A stretch of DNA of 64,000 bases from Terebella lapidaria (Eukaryota > Annelida > Polychaeta > Terebellida > Terebellidae). Shown here one piece after another: positions 21,701-30,700 of the stretch. Location: positions 19,840,209 through 19,904,208 of the forward strand of contig OX424562.1 of assembly GCA_949152475.1 (NCBI GenBank), read 5' to 3'. Position 1 is the stretch's first letter, and every line of letters begins with the position of its first letter. Both the position numbers and the translations under genes were made by a program. The notes below the pieces were generated by a model. The model ran no database searches and was not told the origin of the DNA. It saw only the letters and a list, made by a program, of their open reading frames with translations.

Positions 21701-23693
21701 TCACGAGAATATTCAGCATATATCATTTCCTATATGTTCACAATTGATTCCTAAGCTGTAAAGTCGATAATAAGCGAGATATTAGCCATTTTGTCCTGTG
21801 ACATTGGAAATGAGGTCAAAGGTCAAATTCAAGGTCACAAGAACATTCAGCATATATCATTTCCTACATGTTCACAATTGATTCCTAAGCTGTAAAGTCG
21901 ATAATAAGCAAGATATTAGCCATTTTGTCATGTGACCTTGAAAATGAGGTCAAAGGTCAAATTCAAGGTCATGAGAATATTCAGCACATATCATTTCCTA
22001 TATGTTCACAATTGATCCCTGAGCTGTAAAGTCGATAATAAGCGAGATATTAGCAATTTTGTCCTGTGATCTTGAAAACGAGGTCAAAGGTCAAATTCAA
22101 GGTCACGAGAATATTCAGCATATATCATTTTCTATATGTCCACAATTGATTCCTAGTCTCTAATCTCAATAATGAGTGAGATATTGGGCTTAATGTGTCC
22201 CATTATAAAGCATAGGAGAATTTAATCCCCGCCTCTGTGGCCGAGTGGATGGGACCGGTGGCTCTTGAAGCAACGAAGCTCAGAGGCGGTAGGTGACGCG
22301 GGTTCGATCCCCGTCACCGGCACAGAGTAGGTGGAGTTTTCATCCTGGCTATGCAAAGGTTTCTCCATTCGAATGTGCTTTCCAAATTCTAAAATGTCAC
22401 CCGACGGGGGATGGGGAAGACAGGCAGAATTGCCCTATCATCATGGACCGTCGTTAAATAAATCTGATTATTATTATTATTATTATTAATATTATTATTA
22501 TTATTATTATTCAACATGCGAAAGTCCCATTTGGGCCGAGTTTGGGCCCGAAATGGCCAACTTCGAGCGATTCAAGCGCAACGAAATTTATACATGTCAC
22601 AGGGGTACATATGAGGAGTGTTATGCATCAATAAGAAAAAAAGTTACTGAACAGGTTTTGAGAAAACGACCGCCAAAGTCCAAAATCAGGCATTTTTCGT
22701 CGAAAACGGCCGCCATTTTGAAAAAAATGCGAAAATCAAAAAACTAAAAAATACCTCCCTCTCGAAATATTTTTAGGCATTTTCGTGCAAAATTTCAGAA
22801 AAATTCGATCGTAAACTTTAAAGATAAAATTGTTGACGGACGACGACGGACGACGGACGACGACGACGCCGACGACGGACGCATCGCCATGCCAATAGGT
22901 TACGGACCATAGGTCCGGTAACCTAAAAATACCTCCTTCTCAAATTATTTTAAGGTATCTTTTCCCAAATTTTCAGAAAGATTGGACCGTAAACTTTAAA
23001 GAAAAAAATGTGGACGGACGCCGACGACGCCGACGACGACGACGACGGACGGACGGACGGACGGACGACGGACACAACGCCACGGCAATAGGTTATCGGA
23101 CCATATAGGTCCGGTAACGTAAAAAAATCATTCATACAGTTGTTTACAGTACGTAAATAGAATTCAAGCTTGTTTCCGATGCTATGTGTGTATATATATA
23201 TGCCTGCAGTACATAACTTCTCATACATATAAAGCCGCAAACAAATACATATACATGTACACACACCTTTGGATGGTATTTTCCCCACAACTTTGGTGTT
23301 TCTGACTTGACGATCTCCTCATCTACCTGGATGTCTGGTTCGAAAATAAGGTTGAAATCTATCGGGTTCCAAGAGGAACGCAGATACTTAACACATTCTG
23401 AGCTCGCATTGATAGCATGCCTCCCAAACGGGCCGAAACCTGAGTGAACATGATGGTACACGTTGAACTGTCAAGAGTATAGAATTGATTATTACATCAT
23501 CATACCAAATTTAATCTATGATCGTACAATCAAATTGACTTAAAAACCATACGAATGTTCCAATCTCACATCCCCATATACCGTAGAAGTACAATGTTTA
23601 TTTCTCTCAGCAGCGATAGTTTTTAAGAACAATCCAAATCAAACCTGTAAGGACGACATTTGGTTTGCCAGGTATGTCGGAGTTGGTGCCCAT
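15524..23693 (-). CDS. PGPEP1: Pyroglutamyl-peptidase I, copy A
   Basis: Four coding exons (23645-23693, 23267-23439, 16845-17059, 15524-15719) splice in frame to 210 residues, close to the usual ~209 of animal PGP-I. This cytosolic cysteine peptidase (family C15) removes N-terminal pyroglutamate from peptides. The product has the oxyanion-region motif GFGPFG (17-22), Glu91 in LTLE, Cys149 in YCCNF and His168 in AFIHVPP, the expected catalytic triad. Exon 3 is 18 bp shorter than in copy B and strongly changed after HNEGY (residues 94-98), and the Asp after the catalytic Cys is Asn. Intron 2 is about 6.2 kb, filled with repeats and an orphan exon-like pair. A repeat begins about 30 bp upstream of the start codon, so expression of this copy may differ. 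Confidence 0.9.
15720..16844 (-). other. PGPEP1-A intron 3
   Basis: 1125 bp between exons 3 and 4. It contains a short (GT)n near 16655 and a ggggGAGGGGGAGGGGGT-like purine stretch near 15935. Much of 15750-16530 aligns by eye with 41740-42340 in copy B. Confidence 0.8.
16845..17059 (-). CDS. PGPEP1: PGPEP1-A exon 3 (catalytic Glu)
   Basis: Encodes LMVHVGLSSGVKKLTLERLA, then HNEGY, and near its end VKAVISCDPGR. It carries the catalytic Glu91. Between HNEGY and NLDMQKVCDE the sequence has drifted from copy B and lacks the conserved NCCVDGAKG-type segment. Acceptor CCAG, donor gtgcgt. Confidence 0.93.
17229..18250 (+). repeat. Hairpin-ended repeat element, short-array type, right end missing
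   Basis: Begins with the perfect hairpin TTAGCCCAAGGGCTAA (17229-17244) and GATAGGTTACCGGAC. The body matches the element at 3961-4879. At about 17594-17618 four AGGTCA hexamers lie head to tail without spacer. It stops against the left hairpin of the next copy at 18253. Confidence 0.8.
18253..19528 (+). repeat. Hairpin-ended repeat element with about six 135-bp units
   Basis: Left hairpin TTAGGCCAAGGGCCTA followed by GATAGGTTACCGG. Tandem units run from about 18300 to 19110, each with a TGACCTTGAAAATGAGGTCA-type core. The conserved block with the ATGGGAAAGTCCCAT hairpin follows (about 19138). A CGACGACGACGG run and the arms GGTTACGGACC and GGTCCGGTAACC form the right end. This is one of the few copies with both ends. 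Confidence 0.85.
19865..19968 (-). CDS. Orphan exon candidate, copy 1
   Basis: A 104-bp segment bounded by TAG acceptor and GTACTT donor reads open in one frame with TESVSLLADVE, then SVPEDTINSVAFWLVIR. Compared with copy 2 (20221-20324), six of seven differences fall in third codon positions and are silent; the seventh, near the acceptor, changes Thr to Ser. The segment lies within PGPEP1-A intron 2 on the same strand, but its phases (0 in, 2 out) do not fit as a PGPEP1 cassette exon. I do not recognise the protein family. It may be an exon of an unrecognised or relic gene. Confidence 0.45.
20221..20324 (-). CDS. Orphan exon candidate, copy 2
   Basis: Second copy of the exon-like segment at 19865-19968, with the same acceptor and donor dinucleotides and an intact frame. 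Codon changes relative to copy 1 include TCA/TCG, CTG/CTC, GCC/GCG, CCT/CCC, GAT/GAC and GCC/GCG, all silent. No stop codon has arisen in either copy. Confidence 0.45.
20395..22225 (+). repeat. Large array of about thirteen 135-bp AGGTCA units
   Basis: Regular units with period about 134-135 bp; for example, GAGGTCAAAGGTCA begins near 21678, 21812, 21946 and 22080. Each consists of a spacer word (CATATATCATTTCCTATATG, CACAATTGATTCCTAAGC and AGCGAGATATTAGCCATTTT in turn) and a core TGACCTTGAAAATGAGGTCA followed by AAGGTCAAATTCAAGGTCA. The array ends in the conserved CATTATAAAGCATAGGAGAA block, where a SINE interrupts it. Confidence 0.92.
22226..22511 (+). mobile_element. tRNA-derived SINE with ATT-repeat tail
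   Basis: The first ~95 bp resemble a Ser/Leu-type tRNA. TGGCCGAGTGG matches the pol III A box and GGTTCGATCCC the B box, giving an internal promoter. A tRNA-unrelated body follows, then an (ATT)n tail (about 22468-22511). It splits the hairpin-ended repeat between AGAATTTAA and CAACATGCGAAAG; in other copies these are contiguous as AATTTAACATGGGAAAG, so this is a nested insertion. Confidence 0.85.
22512..22928 (+). repeat. Right-hand part of the hairpin-ended repeat after the SINE
   Basis: Continues the element broken by the SINE: the AAAGTCCCATTTGGGCC block, GCCATTTTGAAAAAAATGCG, a long CGACGACGG run at about 22835-22885, and the terminal arms GGTTACGGACC and GGTCCGGTAACC ending near 22924. 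Confidence 0.88.
22929..23122 (+). repeat. Extra tandem copy of the element's right terminus
   Basis: A second right end directly follows the first, with ACCTCCTTCTCAAATTATTT, an expanded GACGGACGGACGGACG run and GGTTATCGGACC plus GGTCCGGTAACG at about 23090-23119. Unequal exchange or a nested insertion would explain two right ends in a row. Confidence 0.75.
23267..23439 (-). CDS. PGPEP1: PGPEP1-A exon 2 (GFGPFG motif)
   Basis: Encodes the second half of G-FGPFG, then RHAINASSECVKYL, and ends in WGKYHPK. The Gly codon is split with exon 1. Acceptor CTCAG, donor gtgtgt at 23266. Confidence 0.93.
23645..23693 (-). CDS. PGPEP1: PGPEP1-A exon 1 (start codon)
   Basis: Begins at ATG 23693 and encodes MGTNSDIPGKPNVVLT plus one base of Gly, the short N-terminus leading into the first beta strand of the peptidase. 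The same 49-bp length and phase occur in copy B. A CTGACAG acceptor with a T-rich tract lies about 12 bp upstream in both copies, indicating a 5' UTR intron. Confidence 0.88.
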
Positions 23694-23721
23694 TGTACCT
23701 CTATCTGTCAGCAGAAAAAGG

Positions 23722-24106
23722 AATTAGCTCAAAGGCTAAGAAAGGTTACCGGATAATATATGTTTTATATTGTCCATTTTTATTAGCCATTTTGTCTCGT
23801 GATCTTGAAAATGAGGTCATTGGTCAAATTCAAGGTCATGAGAATATTCGGCATATACCATTCACTGTATGTACTCAATTAATTTCTAAACTGTATATTC
23901 AATAATAAGAGATATATTAGCAATGTTGCACTGTGACCTTGAAAATGAAGTCAACTGTGTGTCCACAATTGATTCTCAAGTTGTAAAGTTGTAACCTTGA
24001 AAATGAGGTAAAAGGTCAAATTCAAGGTCATGACAATATTAAGCATATATCATTTCCTATATTTTCCCAATTGATTCCCAAGCTGTAAAGTCAAAAATAC
24101 AATTAG
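23722..24106 (+). repeat. Hairpin-ended repeat, partial copy next to PGPEP1-A exon 1
   Basis: The left end reads TTAGCTCAAAGGCTAA then GAAAGGTTACCGG. About two to three 135-bp units follow before a fresh left end starts at 24111. The insertion begins immediately behind the T-rich tract of the PGPEP1-A 5' UTR acceptor. Confidence 0.8.
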
Positions 24107-24110
24107 CCCA

Positions 24111-26188
24111 AGGGCTAAGATAGGTTACCGGACAATATATATTAGCTATTTTGTCCTGTGTCCTTGAAAATAAGGTCACGGTCAGTTAAAGTCACGAGAG
24201 TATTCAGCATACATGTATATGATTTCCCATATGTTCACAATTGATTACTAACCTGTAAATTGAGTAATAAGAGAGATTAGTCAATATGTCCTGTGACCTT
24301 GAAAATGAAGTCAAAAGTCAAATCAAAGGTCGTCAGAATATTCAGCATATACCATTTGCTGTATCTCCACAATAGAATCCTAAGTTGTAAATCTGATAAT
24401 AAACAAGGTATTAGCCAAATTGTCCTGTGAGACCTTGAAATGAGGTCAAAGATCAAATTCAAGATCACGACAATATTCAGCATATATCATTTCCTATATG
24501 TCCACAATTGATTCCTAATCTGTAAAGTTGATAATAAGCGAGATATTAGCAATTCTGTGCTCTGACCTTGATAATGAGGTCAAAGGTCAAATTCGAGGTC
24601 ATGACAATTTTCAGCATATATCATTTCTTATCTGTCCACAATTGATTCTCAAGTTGTAGAGTGAATGAAAAGCGAGATATAAGCCATTTTGTTCTTTGAC
24701 CTTGAAAATGAGGTCAAAGGTCAGATACAAGTTCATCAAAATATTCGGACTACATCATTTCCTATATGTCCACAATTGATTCCTAAGCTGTAAAGTCAAT
24801 AATAAACAATATACCGGGGTGTTAGACATTCTGTGACTGACCTTGAAAATGATGTCGACGGTCAAGTTCATGGTCATCAAAATATTCGTCATACATCATT
24901 TCCTGTATGTGCTCAATTTAGTCCCAAACTGTAAAGTGGATAATAAGCGACATATTAGCCGTTTTGTTCTTTGACCTTGAAAATGAGGTGAACGTTAAAT
25001 TCAAGGTCATCAGAATATTCGGGATATGTCATTTCCTATATGTCCACAGTTGATTCTTAAGCTGTAAAGTCAATAATAAGCGAGATATTAGCCATTTTGT
25101 GCTCTGACCTTGAAAATGAGGTCAAAGGTCAAATTCAAGGTCATGACAATAATCAGCGTATATCATTTCCTATGTGTCCACAATTGATTCCTAGTCTATA
25201 ATCTCAAAATTAGGTGAGATATTAGGCATAATGTGTCCCATTATAAAGCATAGGAGAATATAACACGAGAAAGTCCCATTTGGGACAAGTCGAGAAAATG
25301 AAAATGCCCGCTATACTCGGATTTTTTTTTAACTCGCTTACACTGTTTTTCGCTTATATTTTTGTGATGCTTAATGCTATCGTTCTATAACTTGGCATAC
25401 TTCACACGGGAGTCAAACGGCAATCGTGTACCAAATTTCAGACAGCTATCGCGAAAAATTGAAAAAGTTGGCAATCTACCCCAATGTTAAATTTAGCCCT
25501 ATTATTTATTTTCTGGGCCCGCACACAATCTTGTGCATTTGCTCGGTTTTGTAGCGGAGTAATATTTCAAAATCGACATGTTTGTGTAGAGTACACCCCA
25601 GTGTATCTTCTGGTTCAAAGTTACAGGAATATTTCGAATCCTGATGGATGTAAACAGGACCAATTCCTCGAAAATGCTCAGATTCTCGAGATCCCGTTTT
25701 GGGCTGAAATTTAACATTGAGGTAGATTGCCAACTTTTCCAATTTTCGCGACTTCTGTCTGAAATTTGGTAGAAAATTGCCGTTTGACTCCTAGGTGAAG
25801 AATGCCAAGTTATAGAACCATAGCATTCACCATCACAAAAGTATTAACGAAAAACAGTGTAAACGAGTTAGAAAAATCCGAGTATACACGCAGACCGGCA
25901 ATCCAGGGACAACGAAACCTTTACACATCACAGAGGTATGTGGGTGCAATCTTTTGAAGTAAAAATCTCAAAATGGCCGCCATTTTGAAAAAAATGCGAA
26001 AATAAAAAAACAAAAAAATAAATCCCTCTTGAAATAATTTTAGGTATTTTTGTGCACAATTTCAGAGAGATTCACCTGCAAACTTCAAAGAAAAAAAATG
26101 TGGACGGAAGACGACGCCGACGATGCCGACGGACAACAGACGCAACGCCATGCCAATAGGCTATCTGACCATAGGTCCGGTAACCTAA
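24111..26188 (+). repeat. Hairpin-ended repeat with about nine 135-bp units and both ends
   Basis: Left hairpin TTAGCCCAAGGGCTAA at 24111-24126 and TTACCGGAC. Units run to about 25195, and the conserved block follows near 25240. A foreign segment (about 25300-25890) with two inverted, related parts is inserted; GGCAATCTACC near 25470 faces GGTAGATTGCC near 25720. The right end is GGTCCGGTAACC at about 26176-26187. Units at about 24520-25080 repeat those at 20930-21500 almost word for word, pointing to a recent segmental copy. Confidence 0.82.
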
Positions 26189-27245
26189 TAAGTGACATGT
26201 ATTAGTCTTTTTGTGCTCTGACCTTGAAAGAAAGATCACACGTCGATAATAAGCAAGATATTAGCCATTTTGTGCTCTAACCTTGAAAATAAGATCAAAC
26301 GTCTAGTTCAAGGTGATATTCAGCTTAAAATCATTTCCTATATGTTCACAATTGATTCCTAAGCTGTAAAGTCGAAAATAAACGAAATATTAGCCATTTT
26401 GTGCTCTGACTTTGAAAAAAGGTCAAAGACCAAATTCAAGTCATGAGAATATTCAGTATATATCATTTCCTATATGGACACAATTGATTCCTAAGCTGTA
26501 AAGTCGATAATTAGCGAAATATTAAAAATTAAAAAATATTCGGCACACATCATTTTCTATATGTCACCAATTTATTCCCGAACTGTAAAGTCGATAATAA
26601 ACGAGATATTAGCTATTTTGTGCTCTGATCATGAAAATTCGGTCAAAGCTCAAGTTCGAGGTCATGACAACATTCGGCATATATCATTTCCTATCTGTGC
26701 ACAATTGATTCCCAAGCTGTTAAGTCGATAATAAATGAGATATTAGCCATTTGGCCATTCGACCTTAAGAGTGAGGTCAAAGGTCAAATTCAAGGCCACC
26801 AAAATATCCGACATACATCTTTTCCTATATGTCATCAATTTATTCCCAAACTGTAAAGTCGATAATAAGCGGGATATTAGCTATTTTGTGCTTTGACCAT
26901 GAAAATAACGTCAAAGCTCCAGTTCGAGGTCATGACAATATTCAGCATAAATCATTTCCTATATGTGCACAACTCGTAAAGTCGATGGTAAGCTAGATAA
27001 TAGCCATTTTATGCTCTGACCGAGAAAGTGAATTCAACAGGCAAATTTAAGGTCATCAAATTATTAGGCATATATCACTTCCGATATATCCACAGTTTAT
27101 TTCCAAGCTGTTTAACAGTAAAGTCAAAAATACGCAAGATATTAGAGATTTTGTGCTGCCACCTTGAAAATGAGGTCAAATTCAAAGTCATCGAAATATT
27201 GGGTATACATCATTTCCTATATGCCCAAAATTTATTCCCAACAAA
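26189..27245 (+). repeat. Diverged array of about eight 135-bp units
   Basis: More eroded units of the same family, with GATATTAGCCATTTTGTGCTC and scattered AGGTCA words, without recognisable element ends. It abuts the 3' end of the immunoglobulin-type gene. Confidence 0.75.
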
Positions 27246-27253
27246 CCGAGAAA

Positions 27254-27747
27254 TTAGAATGTATTGATATAGCATATGTTGATGACATGATTCTTTCTAG
27301 ATCTATAGTAACACACCACTCCGTGTGTAATAGTCACATACTGTATGTTTAGCATACAGCCGAACTGTAAGGTACACAGATACCAACCTGTATCTTTCGC
27401 ATACTCAGCAGTTGGTTTTGGTTTTAGTAGCAGGTTGCATGTCTCTTCTTCTAGTTTTGGGGTAGTGTCATCGTCTTCGTTGATGACATCACGTAACCCA
27501 AATTCATCTGTTGCTGGAGCCCCTGCAGGGACAGGCACGTCTGCATTTTGTCTGCGCTTCTTTTCTTGTCGCATGACAAATATTGCGATCACGACCACAA
27601 TCAGAAGTGAAATGACCACAAAAACCACCACAACTATTACTGTAGTTTTATCCAGTGCGATCACAACGGCAATGAAAAGTGTTGTGACCACGATAACCAC
27701 CGCAACTATTACTACAGTCTCGTTCCAGTCTGACTTTGATGCAGAAC
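27254..27747 (-). CDS. IgSF gene exon 5: doubled transmembrane segment and tail
   Basis: Starts after CTACAG with SASKSDWNETVV. It then encodes two Val/Ile-rich stretches produced by a 72-bp tandem duplication (27647-27718 and 27575-27646), followed by RQEKKRR and an Asp/Glu-rich cytoplasmic tail. A possible donor (ACAG/GTTGGT) lies at 27388; without splicing the frame closes at 27254-27256. A - strand AATAAA at about 27227-27232 supports a terminal exon. The final ~44 residues are therefore uncertain. Confidence 0.7.
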
Positions 27748-30700
27748 CTGTAGAATAACAGATACACGTGCATGAGTACAAAATATCTGCAATAAGATAA
27801 CATTTTTGTCTATGTGAGGATAATTCAAATTTACACTTACTTTCATCAGCTACATATAGAGTGAACGTCTGAGGCGAACAACCTTCCTGGGCAATCCTGA
27901 TTCTCAACTCAGCCTCGGTCTTTTCACTGTCAGGTGTGAATTTTGTAAAACACTCGCTTCGTGCTGTACATGTTGTTGCATCCTCACCTTGAACAACAAC
28001 AATATCTCTTTATGTTACAGCAGAGTTGAGTTAAGTAGAGTAGTGATACATATGATCACGATCACTCTAGCAGCATCCCCACTTTTTTCCAGTATGAAGA
28101 TTCTTGCCGTGCAACTGGGTGTTTTTTTTTATGGTGCAACTTTTTTGTGGGACAGGTGAATTCTCCCACAAATTCACCCCTGTTTTCCCGCCTAATATTG
28201 AAGCGACGTTTTCTTGCAGCACAATACGGAAGCGTATTGCTATCAAGTGTGTAAAAATTTGTATCTCGTACGTACGACTTACTAACTAGTATGTACGACT
28301 TATTAAGTCATACGTACGACTTATTAAGTCATACGTACGACTTACTAACTCGTACGTATGACTTACTAACTCGTACGTACGACTTATTAACTCGTACGTA
28401 CGACTTATTAACTCGTATGTAGACTTATTAACTCGTACGTACGACTTATTAACTCGTACGTACGAGTTAATAAGTCGTACATACGAGATATAGGTCATAC
28501 GTACGAGATACATTTTTTTACACACTTGATAACAATACGTTTCACTACGGAAGCGTATTGTTATCAAGTGCGTAAAATTCCTTATCTCGTACGTATGAGT
28601 TATATCTCATACATACGACTTATTAAGTCGTATGTACGACTTATTAACTCGTATGAACGACTTAATAACTCATACGTATGACTTAGTATCTCATAAGTAC
28701 GACTTACGAACTCATACGTATGAGTTAATAAGTCGTACATACGGGTTAATAAGTCATACGTAGGAGTTAATAAGTACGTACGAGATACTAAGTCGTACGT
28801 ACGGGTTAACAAGTCATACGTACGAGTTAATAAGTCGTACGTACGAGTTATTAAGTCGTACGTACGGGTTATTAAGTCGTACGTACGGGTTATTAAGTCG
28901 TACGTACGAGATATAAGTCGTACATACGAGATAATATTTTTTACACCCTTGATAGCAATACGCTTCCGTAGTACAACGATTTTTTGGCGCAAACTTTCCT
29001 TGGTGGCGCAGCGTAGCTGGTTGTGTTATACCTCCCCCCCCCCCCTTCACAGCACCAGCGGCATGGGGTGATGTGAACCAGTAGCGAGAGGGATCGGATT
29101 TAACTATTTTCCAACATATTTGTTTCCAACAGCTATCAATATTAATAAGTGATTTTAAGTTATCTACAGCGCACAGCAGACAGTGAGATTTGAAACGTTG
29201 CTTTATTTTATGAGATTTCGTCATTCTGGAGATAAACATCCTTCCCGCCAAATTTTCTGCCAAATTTGGAAAAATTCTACATGTAATTGTTCGATTCTGC
29301 ATAACATTGTTGCAATAATATAATAATAATTTATTTTACATCGCTTAAAATCGCATGATACATAGTACATGTATACAATTAAGCTTAATTAGCTTCTGTG
29401 CGATGCTGACGAAGATAAGGATGAAAAGATAAAACGTCAAATACGGCACGTCATATACATAACATCATTGAGATGTCTCACCACGGTGAAAAGGTTCTCA
29501 CCGGGGTGAGAATTTATTCACCGGGGTGAGAAGGTTCTCACCGGGGTTAGAAGGTTTTCACCGGGGTGAGAAGGTATTCACTGGGGTGAGAAGGTTCTCA
29601 CCGGGGTGAGAAGGTTCTCACCGGGGTGAGAAGGTATTCACCGGGGTGAGAAGGTTCTCACCGGGGTGAGAAGGTTCTCACCGGGGTGAGAAGGTTTTCA
29701 CCGGGGTGAGAAGGTTTTCACCTAGGTGAGAAGGTTCTCACCGGGGTGAGAAGGTTCTCTCCGGGGTGAGAAGGTTCTCACCGGAGTGAGAAGGTTTTCA
29801 ACGGGATGAGAAGGTTTTCAATGGGATGAGAAGGTTTTCACCGGGGTGAGAAGGTTCTCACCGAGGTGGAAACTGAATGGGGTGTAAATTAAACGTGATG
29901 GCGAATCTAAGCCACCGTACAACGGGGTGATGTTTCATCTTCACAGCCATGTTAAAGCAACTGCCTTCGAAACCAGTCAATATTTTTTGAAAACTATATT
30001 TAATATTAAACATGCTAAATTAACTGAATGAGACATACTCGCATCAATTGTAATGACTAAAACCAGTCCTCTGGGAAATTTTGCTCATTTGAACAAGCGG
30101 TTCTCGCGTAAATACAGGCACTGTATCCATCACAAGCAGATGTAAACAAAGCATAGAAGTGCAAGATGGACTGACAATTTCACGTACATCATGGTATATC
30201 ACTGATTATTTTCTCATAACTATATGCACATACGAACTGGAAAATGTACTCTATGTGGACTTTTAAGCGCAATTTGGGCATGTGTTTACATTCAGGTTTG
30301 ATGGATACATTTTCGATTGTTTTTTACAAAACCGGTCCAAAACGTGTATTAAGACGGATGAAAAGACAACTCGGACAATTGAAATGGTCAAAATCATTGA
30401 GTACACCTTTCGTTATCTTGCATTAGATGTGTTGCACAAAAATTCAGTTTTGAAAAATATATTGCATACATTCGAAGGCAGTAGCTTTAATGATTATTTC
30501 TCCCATGATTCTTGTACTTTATTCTTACCTGTGTCCAACTTCCCACCATTTAATATATGACAAATGGTCGTACGACCAGAATCTGCCATTTATCGCAGAG
30601 GTCGAAGATGTAAGGGTCATCGGCTTTGATTTTAATAACTCAGTCTGAAGTGGTGAGGGTCTGCAATCTCTGATTGTCTCGTTTTGTTTGTGGACCAGGA

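Noticed and set aside
22226..22322. Functional tRNA gene
   Set aside because: The head has A and B boxes but continues into a SINE body with an ATT tail and does not fold as a clean tRNA.
27345..27758. 137-codon frame on the + strand
   Set aside because: It is antisense to the transmembrane exon of the IgSF gene, whose splice sites and domain order support the - strand.
28286..28992. Repetitive frames reading SRTYDLISRTYEL on the - strand
   Set aside because: They are translations of the CGTACG foldback array, open on both strands because of the unit length; no splice or start context.
29476..29872. CRISPR-like regular repeat
   Set aside because: There are no variable spacers, the unit is continuous and palindromic, and the DNA is eukaryotic with spliced genes.
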